Shown piece after piece: positions 18,212-26,143 of a stretch of DNA of 64,000 nucleotides (its first letter is position 1; every line of letters begins with the position of its first letter). The DNA is taken from positions 1,370,641 through 1,434,640 of the forward strand of contig NZ_BMIC01000001.1 of assembly GCF_014641635.1 (NCBI RefSeq), read 5' to 3'. The translations under genes were made by a program, and so were the position numbers. The notes beneath the pieces were generated by a model. The model had not been told where the DNA came from, searched no databases, and was given only the letters and a program-made list of their open reading frames with translations. This DNA comes from Aquaticitalea lipolytica (GTDB lineage Bacteria > Bacteroidota > Bacteroidia > Flavobacteriales > Flavobacteriaceae).

Positions 18212-18304
18212 TTACCCTCCATCGGCTTTACAATTGCTATTAACAGTAATAGCAACTGAAACGCCTAATGCGTTATTAAAAATAATTTTTCTAAAAAATT
18301 TCAT
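18212..18304 (-). CDS. Possible 30-residue peptide gene
   Basis: ATG to TAA, 30 codons, beginning MKFFRKIIFNN and ending NSNCKADGG. The basic start (K2, R5, K6) is followed by a mildly hydrophobic middle (ALGVSVAITV), a single Cys and a terminal Gly-Gly. It is too short for usual gene callers. Support: an independent terminator follows it, there is no other gene in this 456-base gap, and an inverted repeat lies upstream. Against: no clear -33/-7 pair was found, and a 30-codon frame can occur by chance. I do not recognise the peptide. A peptide signal, a small membrane-active peptide or a leader are all possible. Confidence 0.4.
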   Translation of the reverse strand: MKFFRKIIFNNALGVSVAITVNSNCKADGG

Positions 18305-18347
18305 CTGTAAAACTTTTATTAGTTAATATCATCAGATAAAATAGATT

Positions 18348-18361
18348 GTCATTAAAATGAC
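18348..18361. promoter_or_regulatory. Inverted repeat between the small ORF and recA
   Basis: GTCATT and AATGAC separated by two A's, 44 bases upstream of the small ORF and 71 bases before the recA -33 element. On the minus strand it directly precedes a weak -7-like TATTTTAT, which is a typical operator position. Confidence 0.3.
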
Positions 18362-18431
18362 CTTTTTCATAGCAAGATTTCCCAATCTTATTATGTAGAT
18401 GCAAAAAGTATAAAAAGGTTGCGTCATAAAA

Positions 18432-18462
18432 TTGTAAGATGCAAAAAGAAGTAGTATTTTAG
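18432..18462 (+). promoter_or_regulatory. Candidate recA promoter
   Basis: TTG, 20 bases, TATTTTAG, ending 30 bases before the recA start. It differs from TAnnTTTG by an A in the seventh base. The same TATTTTAG version is used by the candidate small-RNA promoter at 47968. No LexA-like box was recognised. Confidence 0.55.
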
Positions 18463-18492
18463 CTATCCGAAATAAGAAAAAGATCGAATAAA

Positions 18493-19509
18493 ATGAGTAG
18501 TGAAAAAGAAGCAAAATTAAAAGCATTAAAGCTAACTTTAGATAAGTTAGACAAAGCCTATGGTAAAGGAACAGTAATGAAAATGAGCGACCAAGCAGTG
18601 GTTGATGTCGATGCCATTTCTTCTGGCTCGTTAGGTTTAGATATTGCTTTAGGAGTTGGTGGCTATCCTCGTGGTAGGGTAATAGAAATTTATGGTCCTG
18701 AATCCTCAGGAAAAACCACATTAACATTACATGCTATTGCTGAAGCACAAAAAGCTGGTGGTATTGCTGCGTTTATTGATGCTGAGCATGCTTTTGATAG
18801 AACTTACGCACAAAAACTAGGTGTAGATATTGACAACTTAATTATCTCACAGCCAGATAATGGAGAACAAGCATTAGAAATTGCTGATAATTTAATTCGT
18901 TCAGGAGCTATTGATATTGTTGTTATTGACTCGGTTGCGGCGTTAACTCCAAAAAGTGAAATTGAAGGTGAAATGGGAGATTCTAAAATGGGACTTCATG
19001 CACGTTTAATGTCTCAAGCATTAAGAAAATTAACAGGATCGATAAGCAAAACCAATTGTACCGTAATCTTTATTAACCAATTACGTGAAAAAATTGGTGT
19101 TATGTTTGGAAATCCTGAAACAACAACTGGTGGTAATGCATTAAAGTTTTATGCTTCTGTTCGTTTAGATATAAGACGATCTACACAAATTAAAGACACA
19201 GATGGTAGTGTTTCTGGTAATAAAACCAGAGTAAAAGTTGTAAAAAATAAAGTTGCACCACCATTTAAAACAGCAGAATTTGATATTATGTATGGTGAAG
19301 GTGTGTCAAAAGTTGGTGAAATACTAGATATAGCAGTAGAAAACGAAATCATAAAAAAAAGTGGCTCGTGGTTTAGTTATGAAGACACAAAATTAGGGCA
19401 AGGAAGAGATGCTGTAAAAGCACTTATAAAAGACAATCCAGAGCTTATGGATGAGCTCGAGGCTAAGGTTAGAGTAATTGCAAAAGCAGCCTCGTCATCT
19501 GATGATTAA
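18493..19509 (+). CDS. recA: Recombinase RecA
   Basis: The DNA strand-exchange protein of homologous recombination and DNA-damage response, 338 residues, of normal length. Walker A GPESSGKT at residues 68-75, Walker [10 protein letters not shown], the L1/L2 DNA-binding loop region with [19 protein letters not shown], and the C-terminal domain are all present. No intein or insertion is seen. It is monocistronic, between its own promoter and a strong terminator. Confidence 0.98.
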   Translation: MSSEKEAKLKALKLTLDKLDKAYGKGTVMKMSDQAVVDVDAISSGSLGLDIALGVGGYPRGRVIEIYGPESSGKTTLTLHAIAEAQKAGGIAAFIDAEHAFDRTYAQKLGVDIDNLIISQPDNGEQALEIADNLIRSGAIDIVVIDSVAALTPKSEIEGEMGDSKMGLHARLMSQALRKLTGSISKTNCTVIFINQLREKIGVMFGNPETTTGGNALKFYASVRLDIRRSTQIKDTDGSVSGNKTRVKVVKNKVAPPFKTAEFDIMYGEGVSKVGEILDIAVENEIIKKSGSWFSYEDTKLGQGRDAVKALIKDNPELMDELEAKVRVIAKAASSSDD

Positions 19510-19510
19510 A

Positions 19511-19549
19511 AAACAAAAAAACTCGAAATTTTCGAGTTTTTTTGTTTTT
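19511..19549. terminator. recA terminator
   Basis: AAACTCGAAA and TTTCGAGTTT with extended A and T runs on either side, starting right after the recA stop codon. The symmetric flanks would also work on the minus strand. Confidence 0.9.
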
Positions 19550-19618
19550 ACACGCAACCTTTATAATATTAATGCATCTACAACCTATAAAGGTATTTAT
19601 ATCAAAATATTTTATTTT

Positions 19619-20032
19619 ATGAAAAAACTATGTTTTTTATGTGTTATAGTGCTTTCGTTAGTATCGTGTAGTATTGATAACGATAATTCTAACGATTTTT
19701 ATTATGAAATTTTACCTGTTGAGAGTGTTGATATTCCAACAGAATTTGTTTTAGGTGAGACTTATGAAATTACTGTTGGCTATTATAGGCCTTCTGGGTG
19801 TTACATTTTTAGTGATTTCTATTATGCAAGCGAGCTTAACCAAAGAACAGTTGCAATAATAAATGCAGTTTACCCAAATCAAAATTGTCAAACTTTTGAA
19901 AATGAATTAGTAGAAGTTTCTTTTAACTTTATGGTAAATAACAATGGAACTTATGTATTTAGGTTTTGGCAAGGTCAAGATGATAATGGAAATGATTTAT
20001 ATTATATTGTAGAAGTTCCTGTAGTGAATTAA
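19619..20032 (+). CDS. Small lipoprotein, function unknown
   Basis: A 137-residue predicted lipoprotein. The signal peptide MKKLCFLCVIVLSLVSC ends in the lipobox LVSC with Cys17. The mature part begins with an acidic, Asn/Asp-rich tether (SIDNDNSND) and then looks like one beta-rich domain with conserved-looking GETYEITVGYYRPSGCY and a C-terminal YYIVEVPVVN. The frame is open upstream to 19478 but that part crosses the recA terminator, so the ATG at 19619 is chosen. It lies 33 bases before the sigma factor gene on the same strand and could be part of its regulon or operon. I do not recognise the family. Confidence 0.75.
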   Translation: MKKLCFLCVIVLSLVSCSIDNDNSNDFYYEILPVESVDIPTEFVLGETYEITVGYYRPSGCYIFSDFYYASELNQRTVAIINAVYPNQNCQTFENELVEVSFNFMVNNNGTYVFRFWQGQDDNGNDLYYIVEVPVVN

Positions 20033-20065
20033 TATAAAAATTTGGATAATTAATACTTTAAATGT

Positions 20066-20608
20066 TTGAGTTTAGAACAACTCATAGAACAGTGTAAAAA
20101 AAATGATGCTAAAGCTCAAAGCCAAATATATAAACTCTATGCGAGTAAATTGTTTTCGCTTTGCTTAAAGTATTCTAAAAACTATGCAGAAGCTGAAGAT
20201 AATCTGCAAGATGCTTTTGTGACTATTTTTACCAAAATATCACAATATAAAAGTAAAGGTTCTTTGGAAGGTTGGATGAAACGAATAACTATTAATACTG
20301 CTTTACAGCGTTATAGAAGTATAGGTGTTTTTGATATTGTAAATGAAGATAAAATAGAAGACGTATCTGTAGAAATTGATGAAGATGCAGTAAGTATAGA
20401 TTTTTTATTAGGCATTATTCAAGAATTGCCAGATAGATATAGGTTAGTTTTTAATTTATATGCTTTAGATGATTATTCGCATAAAGAAATAGCAGAAATG
20501 CTAGATATTACAACCGGAACCTCAAAATCTAATCTTGCGCGTGCAAGAATGATTTTAAAAGAAAAAATTGAACATTACAAAGCGAGCATAAGCTCGCAAA
20601 CATTATAA
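20066..20608 (+). CDS. ECF-type RNA polymerase sigma factor
   Basis: A 180-residue sigma-70 family protein with region 2 (LYASKLFSLCLKYSKNYAEAEDNLQDAF, then the -10 recognition segment GSLEGWMKRITINTALQRYR) and region 4 (LPDRYRLVFNLYALDDYSHKEIAEML, helix-turn-helix ending TTGTSKSNLARARMILK). Regions 1 and 3 are absent, as in ECF factors. The start is a TTG at 20066; the nearby ATG at 20062 is out of frame and stops after 11 codons. Its stop overlaps the ATG of the next gene (TAATG), so the two products are made together. This pairing resembles a sigma/anti-sigma unit. Confidence 0.9.
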   Translation: MSLEQLIEQCKKNDAKAQSQIYKLYASKLFSLCLKYSKNYAEAEDNLQDAFVTIFTKISQYKSKGSLEGWMKRITINTALQRYRSIGVFDIVNEDKIEDVSVEIDEDAVSIDFLLGIIQELPDRYRLVFNLYALDDYSHKEIAEMLDITTGTSKSNLARARMILKEKIEHYKASISSQTL

Positions 20609-22131
20609 TGAGCGACAAAAAACATATAGACAGACTCTTTCAAGAGAAGCTAAAAGATTTTGAAGCCAATCCTAGCGATGCAGTTTGGGAAAACATTCAC
20701 AGTAGTTTGCATGATGAGAAACGCAAAAAACGCCGAATAATCCCAATCTGGTGGAAACTTGGTGGTGCAGCAGCAATTTTATTGCTAATGCTTGCTATTG
20801 GTAACACTGTGTTTAACAATAACGAAAATAATGACTCTATAAACACAGTTGTAGATACAGAAAACAATTCTAATAGTGATGCATTTAAAAACAACTCTAC
20901 AGATAAAAATGCGTCTAATGAGGTTGATTTCGATTCTAATAATAACGTTTCAGATAAAGAAACAAATTCTGATGAAACCCTTAATAACGCCTCTTCATCA
21001 GGAAAAAATCTAATAAATTCATCAGTAAACAACCAAAGCAAAATAGCTTCAACGAAACCTGATTTGTCATCAAAAATATTTGATAAAAACAATAATAAAC
21101 AAAAAGAGTTAAGTAAAAACAATACATCAAACACCTTAAATAATAAAAAGGATGTTGTTGCAGATAATTCTTCAAACCCATTTAATTCAGAAAAGAATTC
21201 AAAAACTAAATCTGAAGACAATATAATTCCAGACTATCTTAAATCTGCATCTAAAAATGCAGTTGCTAGTAGTGATGAAAAAACTGAAGATTCTGTCAAT
21301 AAAGAAGAAGAAATCATTACAAACGAAAAAACTATAGAAGACGCTATTGCTGAAACTAATACAACTGAAGAAAAAGAAAAAGAAGAGAAACTTAACAGGT
21401 GGAACATAACACCAAATGTTGCGCCTGTTTATTTCAACACTATTGGTAAAGGGTCTCCAATAGATAATCAGTTTGTAAATAATTCAAAAAAAGGTGACAT
21501 AAATATGAGTTATGGTATTGAGGGTAGTTATGCCATTAATAAGAAATTTAAAATTAGAGCAGGAGTTAATAAAGTTGAATTAGGATATGCTACCAATAAT
21601 GTTATTTCTTATACAGATATTAATGAAACATCTGCCTTAGGGTCAATTAATGTATCCAGCTCTAATCAACTGAGTCATGTAAACATTAATCAAAATGCTC
21701 AAAACACAACGTTTATAAGTGCTCAAAGTTTTAATAGAAATGATGTTCCAGAAATTTTAAATACTAAAGAAAAAGGTTCGTTAGACCAACAATTTGGTTT
21801 TATTGAAGTGCCTTTAGAAATTGAATATACAGTTGTAGATAAAAAAATTGGGCTTAATGTTATAGGTGGTTTTAGTACCTTTTTTACAGATAAAAATGAA
21901 GTTTATTCTGTAGTAGAAGGCAATAGAATTCTTATTGGTGAAGCCAATAACCTTAACGATGTTAGCTATAGTGCTAATTTTGGTGTAGGAATAAATTATA
22001 ATGTTTCAGATAAAATAAAATTAAATCTTGAACCAAAATTCAAGTATCAAATAAACACATTTAATGACACGTCTGGTGATTTTCAGCCATATTTTATTGG
22101 CGTTTACACAGGCTTAAGTATTAAGTTTTAG
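20608..22131 (+). CDS. Predicted trans-envelope anti-sigma-like/outer-membrane barrel protein
   Basis: A 507-residue protein with an unusual layout. Residues 1-46 are a soluble, charged segment (DRLFQEKLKDFEANPSDAVWENI) of the kind seen at the start of flavobacterial anti-sigma-like proteins. Residues 47-68 are one membrane helix (IPIWWKLGGAAAILLLMLAIG). Residues 69 to about 262 are a low-complexity Asn/Ser/Lys/Asp/Glu-rich linker. From about 264 to the end is an outer-membrane beta-barrel-like domain with alternating strands and a C-terminal Phe (TGLSIKF). There is no cleavable signal peptide. Coupled translation with the ECF sigma gene suggests it holds or senses for that sigma factor. That function is inferred. 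Confidence 0.75.
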   Translation: MSDKKHIDRLFQEKLKDFEANPSDAVWENIHSSLHDEKRKKRRIIPIWWKLGGAAAILLLMLAIGNTVFNNNENNDSINTVVDTENNSNSDAFKNNSTDKNASNEVDFDSNNNVSDKETNSDETLNNASSSGKNLINSSVNNQSKIASTKPDLSSKIFDKNNNKQKELSKNNTSNTLNNKKDVVADNSSNPFNSEKNSKTKSEDNIIPDYLKSASKNAVASSDEKTEDSVNKEEEIITNEKTIEDAIAETNTTEEKEKEEKLNRWNITPNVAPVYFNTIGKGSPIDNQFVNNSKKGDINMSYGIEGSYAINKKFKIRAGVNKVELGYATNNVISYTDINETSALGSINVSSSNQLSHVNINQNAQNTTFISAQSFNRNDVPEILNTKEKGSLDQQFGFIEVPLEIEYTVVDKKIGLNVIGGFSTFFTDKNEVYSVVEGNRILIGEANNLNDVSYSANFGVGINYNVSDKIKLNLEPKFKYQINTFNDTSGDFQPYFIGVYTGLSIKF

Positions 22132-22178
22132 GTTTTTTTAGTTGGTTAGATAGTTATTGCAAACTCGCAATGATGACG

Positions 22179-22208
22179 AAAAGCTGCTCTGTGCCAAGAG
22201 CAGCTTTT
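22179..22208. terminator. Bidirectional intrinsic terminator
   Basis: AAAAGCTGCTCT and AGAGCAGCTTTT form a perfect 12-base stem around a 6-base loop between the convergent barrel protein and plsC genes. Its right end touches the plsC stop codon. Confidence 0.88.
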
Positions 22209-22945
22209 TATGTGTTATATTTTTGAAGTTGGTTGTAAATAACACTTCTAGATTGTTCATTTATTGTTTTTGTATCCTTTGTTGTTAAATCTTTTGTGTT
22301 TAAAAAATGATGAATTTTAACTCTCATTTTCCCAGGACCACCACTAAAAAACGTATATGAAAAACGCTTTTTATTATCTGCAAAAGTCATTGGAACAATT
22401 GGAATTTGATGATTGACGGCTAACCGAAAAGCACCATCTTTAAAGTCATCTAAAATAATATGCTCTTCTGGTACTCCACCTTCAGGGAAAATACAAATAC
22501 TCAACCCTTGCTTTAAGCGTTTTTGAGCTCTTAAAAACACTGCCTTTCTGCTTTTTTCAGAACTTCTATCTACCAGAATACAAGTGCGTTTATAGAAAAA
22601 TCCAAAAAGAGGAATTTTTGCCAACTCCTTTTTACCAACAAAAACAAAAGGGTTTTTAACGCTAACCAACATAAGCATTATGTCTGCCATTGAAGTATGA
22701 TTAGCAATAAACATATAGCTTTTTAAAGGATCTGGTGTTTGTTCTCTTTCTATAATCCACCTAAAACCCATACCAATTAAAATAAACTTTGCCCAAAATC
22801 TAGCAAGCTTAAAAAAGAATGGGTACCACTCTTCCTTTAAAATAGAAATTAAAAGTATAGGAAACAATATAACTATTGGCAGCCCAACAAGTATGTAGAA
22901 CCAAATACGATATAAAAGCCAGAAAATATATTTAATAACAATCAT
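22208..22945 (-). CDS. plsC: 1-acyl-sn-glycerol-3-phosphate acyltransferase family protein
   Basis: A 245-residue membrane acyltransferase that adds the second acyl chain to lysophosphatidate in phospholipid synthesis. N-terminal hydrophobic segments (about residues 6-45) precede the PlsC domain with motif I NHTSMAD (HxxxxD), motif II FKRTCILVDR and motif III FPEGGVPEEH. The frame is open three codons further upstream from a TTG, but those codons lie in the -7 promoter motif, so the ATG at 22945 is preferred. It diverges from trpS. A related lysophospholipid or ornithine-lipid acyltransferase role is possible. Confidence 0.9.
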   Translation of the reverse strand: MIVIKYIFWLLYRIWFYILVGLPIVILFPILLISILKEEWYPFFFKLARFWAKFILIGMGFRWIIEREQTPDPLKSYMFIANHTSMADIMLMLVSVKNPFVFVGKKELAKIPLFGFFYKRTCILVDRSSEKSRKAVFLRAQKRLKQGLSICIFPEGGVPEEHIILDDFKDGAFRLAVNHQIPIVPMTFADNKKRFSYTFFSGGPGKMRVKIHHFLNTKDLTTKDTKTINEQSRSVIYNQLQKYNT

Positions 22946-22951
22946 GCTCGC

Positions 22952-22959
22952 CAAAACTA
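22952..22959 (-). promoter_or_regulatory. -7 element of plsC (near-leaderless)
   Basis: Minus-strand TAGTTTTG matches TAnnTTTG exactly and ends only six bases before the plsC ATG. The transcript would begin at or next to the start codon. No TTG is at the proper -33 distance. Confidence 0.45.
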
Positions 22960-22969
22960 ATTAATTTTA

Positions 22970-23000
22970 TTGAGCTATTATACTAAAAAAATTACCTTTG
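22970..23000 (+). promoter_or_regulatory. trpS promoter
   Basis: TTG, 20 bases, TACCTTTG: an exact match to both Bacteroidota elements. It predicts a leader of about 15-17 bases before the trpS ATG at 23022. Confidence 0.75.
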
Positions 23001-23021
23001 TGACTGTTGAAATAAAATACT

Positions 23022-23990
23022 ATGGCAAGAATACTTACGGGCATACAAAGTACAGGAACACCACATTTAGGAAACATTTTAGGCGCACTAATGCCAGCAA
23101 TAGAAATGGCTAACAACCCAGAAAATGATTCATACCTGTTTATTGCAAACATGCATACATTAACACAAATTAAAGATGCTGAAACTTTACGCAATAGCAC
23201 ATATTCTGTTGCTGCAACATGGTTAGCCTTTGGATTAGATGTTGAAAAAACGGTGTTTTACAGACAAAGCGATATTCCGCAGGTAACTGAATTGTCATGG
23301 TATTTAAGCTGTTTTTTTCCTTATCAACGATTAACTTTAGCACATAGTTTTAAAGATAAAGCTGACCGATTAGAAGATGTAAATTCAGGATTGTTTTACT
23401 ATCCTATGCTTATGGCTGCAGATATTTTATTGTATGATGCAGAAATTATTCCTGTTGGAAAAGATCAACTACAACATATTGAAATGACTCGTGATGTCGC
23501 TTCTCGTTTTCATGCTAAAATGGGCGAAACTTTTGTTTTACCAGAAGGAAAAATACAAGAAAACACAATGCTAATTCCAGGTACTGATGGCGAAAAGATG
23601 AGTAAAAGTAGAGGAAACATCATTAATATCTTTTTAGACGACAAAAAATTACGCAAGCAAATTATGTCTATTGAAACAGATAGTACTCCTTTAGAGGATC
23701 CTAAAGACTGGAAAACATGTAACTGCTTTGCTATTTATAGTTTACTTGCTTCTGATGAAGAAGTTGCCGCCATGAAATCTAATTACGAAAAAGGTGGTTA
23801 TGGCTATGGACATGCCAAACAAGCTTTATTTGAGTTGATTGTCGAGAAATTTAAAACCGAGCGTGAGCGTTATCATTATTATATGAATAACCTCAACGAA
23901 ATTGATGTTGCTCTTGCTGTTGGTGCAGAAAAAGCTAAACTTGTTGCTAATGAGGTTTTAAACAGAGTGAGACATAAAGTTGGTTATTAA
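23022..23990 (+). CDS. trpS: Tryptophanyl-tRNA synthetase
   Basis: A class I aminoacyl-tRNA synthetase that charges tRNA-Trp, 322 residues, of normal length. HIGH-like motif TPHLGN at residues 13-18, the tryptophan-binding region LFYYPMLMAADILLYDA, and KMSKS at 192-196. It is transcribed alone from its own promoter and meets the convergent small membrane protein gene six bases after the stop. Confidence 0.97.
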   Translation: MARILTGIQSTGTPHLGNILGALMPAIEMANNPENDSYLFIANMHTLTQIKDAETLRNSTYSVAATWLAFGLDVEKTVFYRQSDIPQVTELSWYLSCFFPYQRLTLAHSFKDKADRLEDVNSGLFYYPMLMAADILLYDAEIIPVGKDQLQHIEMTRDVASRFHAKMGETFVLPEGKIQENTMLIPGTDGEKMSKSRGNIINIFLDDKKLRKQIMSIETDSTPLEDPKDWKTCNCFAIYSLLASDEEVAAMKSNYEKGGYGYGHAKQALFELIVEKFKTERERYHYYMNNLNEIDVALAVGAEKAKLVANEVLNRVRHKVGY

Positions 23991-23996
23991 TAAATT

Positions 23997-24233
23997 CTAA
24001 CTCTTCCTTGTTTTTTGATTCTTTAATTTTTTCTTTATAAAAATTGAGCCTTTTTTATCTATGGTTAATTGCTCGAGATTATTGTCATTAATAACAGAAA
24101 GAATTATTCTGTTCTCTTTGATGATTTTCCAAATAACAAGAATTAATTTTATTAAAACTCCTGAAATAGTAATAATTAAAGCAATTTCTGCATATTTTGA
24201 ATCAATTAATATTTCAAAGATTTCTTTATTCAT
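23997..24233 (-). CDS. Small membrane protein coupled to a response regulator
   Basis: A 78-residue protein with one clear membrane helix at about residues 16-36 (ALIITISGVLIKLILVIW) and a basic C-terminal tail (IFIKKKLKNQKTRKS). Its ATG overlaps the stop of the response regulator gene by one base (TGATG), so the two are translated together. A GTG one codon upstream is also possible. I do not recognise the family. Its position suggests a part in the same signalling route, such as a membrane sensor adaptor, but this is inference from linkage alone. Confidence 0.65.
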   Translation of the reverse strand: MNKEIFEILIDSKYAEIALIITISGVLIKLILVIWKIIKENRIILSVINDNNLEQLTIDKKGSIFIKKKLKNQKTRKS

Positions 24234-24862
24234 CACAACAATTTATTTTCAATTGCATATCTAACAAGCAATATGGTATTTGAAGTCCCTGTTTTTGTCA
24301 TTAAACTTCTTTTGTGAGTTTCAACTGTTCTTGGAGATATCGATAGAATTTCAGAAATTTCTTTACCACTTAATCCTTCAGAAATTAACTTTAAGACTTC
24401 CACTTCTCTACTGGTAAATTTGTTTTCAAATTCATTTTTTAAAGAATTCTTGTATTCGTTAATTAAAGCGTCGCTAATTTCTTTTTGATAATAAAATTTT
24501 CCTTTTCTAACTTCATCAATAGCTTGCAAAATTTCTGTTAAAGCAAATTCCTTATAAATATAACCCAACGCTCCTTCAAGTAAAGTGGCTTTAACCGAAT
24601 TAATGTCTTTATCAAAAGTCATAATAATAACTTTTGTTTTGGGAAACTTTGTTGTAATTATTTTAAGTGTTTCTAACCCACTTAATATAGGCATTTCTAA
24701 ATCTAATATGACTAAGTCTATGTCTCTTCCCTTAAGTATTTTTAAAACTTCTTCACCATTTCTAGCTTGAAATATTTCAACGTTTTTAATCTTTTCAATT
24801 AAGAAATCTGAAAGACCTTTTAAAATTAAAGGGTGATCGTCAGCTGTTATTATTTTTAACAT
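24233..24862 (-). CDS. LuxR/NarL-type response regulator
   Basis: A 209-residue two-component regulator. The receiver domain has the acidic pair in TADDHP (residues 8-9), the phospho-acceptor Asp in DLVILDLEMP (near 56) and the conserved Lys in YIYKEF (near 106). The C-terminal LuxR helix-turn-helix runs from FTSREVEVLKLISEGLSGKEI to SPRTVETHKRSL. No histidine kinase gene is adjacent, so the partner kinase is elsewhere. The only linked gene is the small membrane protein just downstream. A 73-base gap separates it from dprA downstream of which it does not appear to be cotranscribed with certainty. Confidence 0.92.
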   Translation of the reverse strand: MLKIITADDHPLILKGLSDFLIEKIKNVEIFQARNGEEVLKILKGRDIDLVILDLEMPILSGLETLKIITTKFPKTKVIIMTFDKDINSVKATLLEGALGYIYKEFALTEILQAIDEVRKGKFYYQKEISDALINEYKNSLKNEFENKFTSREVEVLKLISEGLSGKEISEILSISPRTVETHKRSLMTKTGTSNTILLVRYAIENKLL

Positions 24863-24935
24863 TTCACGTAGGTATTATTCTCTTTTTCAAATATACTAAA
24901 AAAATAAATATACTTACGTAATTTATGCAATAATT

Positions 24936-26039
24936 TTAAATAACCTCAAACAACTTACCAGGAAGTGGTCTGATTACACCTTTAAGCTCCATGTTTAAAA
25001 GCAAGCTTGCAACTTTAAAAATTGGCATCTCGCATTCTAAAGCAATAGTATCTAATTGTTGTTTGCTGTTGTCTTTTAAGTAATTATAAATTGCTATTTC
25101 ATCAACCTCCAACTCAACAAATAACTGTTTTTGTATTGCAGGTTTTTTGTCGTCTTCTAGTTGCCAATTTAATATATATGGAATATCCATTGGATTAGTA
25201 AGCATTTGTGCTTTTTGGTATTTTATTAAATTATTACAACCAACACTTTGACTATCGGTTGTTCTACCAGGAACCGCAAACACATCTCTATTGTATGAGT
25301 TTGCTATATCTGCTGTTACTAAGCTTCCTCCTTTTTCGGCAGACTCAATTACAATAGTAGCTTCACTAAGTCCAGCGATAATTCGATTTCGTTTTAAAAA
25401 ATTTTCTCTATCAGGATTTGAAGTGCTCCAAAATTCTGTTAAAAACCCACCATGTTTCTCTATATCTGCAACATATTTTTTATGTACTTTAGGATATATT
25501 TGGTTTAAGCCATGTGCCAAACAACCTACTGTTTGCAAGTTATGTTTTAAGGCTGCCTTTTGTGCTGTAATATCGGTTCCGTAAGCAAAACCAGATACAA
25601 TTACTGGATTAAAAGGAGCTAACTGCTCAACTAATTGCTCACAAAAAGCCGTACCATAGGTTGTAATTTTACGTGTTCCTACAACACTAATAATACGTTG
25701 CTTTTTAAGATTAATCTCTCCTGACTGAAACAATAATATTGGTCCATCAATACAATGCTTTAGTTTTTCAGGATAGTTTTCATCCATAAAATACAGGCAC
25801 TTTATATCATTGTCTTTAATAAATTTTAATTCTTTTTCTGCCTCTTCAAAATGATATGTGCTAAAAACATCACTAATGGTTGTAGTTCCTATGCCATCTA
25901 TTTTTAAAAGGTTACTCTTCTTTTCTTTGAAGATTGCTTCAGCAGAACCACAATTATTAATTAGCTTTTTGGCAGTAATATCTCCAATTCTGGCTACATT
26001 TTGAAGTGCTAATACATAAAGTAAATTGTGTTCTGTCAT
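24936..26039 (-). CDS. dprA: DNA-processing protein DprA
   Basis: A 367-residue DprA/Smf protein, which binds incoming single-stranded DNA and loads RecA during natural transformation; many non-competent bacteria also keep it. N-terminal helix-hairpin-helix/SAM-like part (ARIGDITAKKLI, IDGIGTTTISD), then the Rossmann-like core with VVGTRKITTYG, SGFAYGTDITAQ, and TVGCLAHGLNQIYP. A C-terminal winged helix (about residues 305-367) follows. No other competence genes are in the window. It lies divergent to the HU/SPOR gene. Confidence 0.95.
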   Translation of the reverse strand: MTEHNLLYVLALQNVARIGDITAKKLINNCGSAEAIFKEKKSNLLKIDGIGTTTISDVFSTYHFEEAEKELKFIKDNDIKCLYFMDENYPEKLKHCIDGPILLFQSGEINLKKQRIISVVGTRKITTYGTAFCEQLVEQLAPFNPVIVSGFAYGTDITAQKAALKHNLQTVGCLAHGLNQIYPKVHKKYVADIEKHGGFLTEFWSTSNPDRENFLKRNRIIAGLSEATIVIESAEKGGSLVTADIANSYNRDVFAVPGRTTDSQSVGCNNLIKYQKAQMLTNPMDIPYILNWQLEDDKKPAIQKQLFVELEVDEIAIYNYLKDNSKQQLDTIALECEMPIFKVASLLLNMELKGVIRPLPGKLFEVI

Positions 26040-26130
26040 TATATTGTACTGATTTTTAGATGTAAAACATAAAATCTTTGCAATGTTAATAAATACTAGT
26101 GCTTAAGTTTTATTCCAAATCAAAAATTTT

Positions 26131-26138
26131 TAACTTTG
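26131..26138 (+). promoter_or_regulatory. -7 element of the HU/SPOR gene (near-leaderless)
   Basis: TAACTTTG matches TAnnTTTG and ends five bases before the ATG at 26144. This supports that ATG over the longer frame from 26099 and predicts almost no leader. No TTG at the -33 distance was found. Confidence 0.45.
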
Positions 26139-26143
26139 TTTCA

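Noticed and set aside
18332-18727. 131-residue minus-strand frame over the recA start
   Set aside because: Mostly antisense to recA codons, with low-complexity Leu/Phe-rich composition. recA with its motifs is the real gene.
20697-21221. 174-residue minus-strand frame inside the barrel protein gene
   Set aside because: It arises from the Asn/Ser/Lys-rich low-complexity linker read backwards and has no start context or domain.
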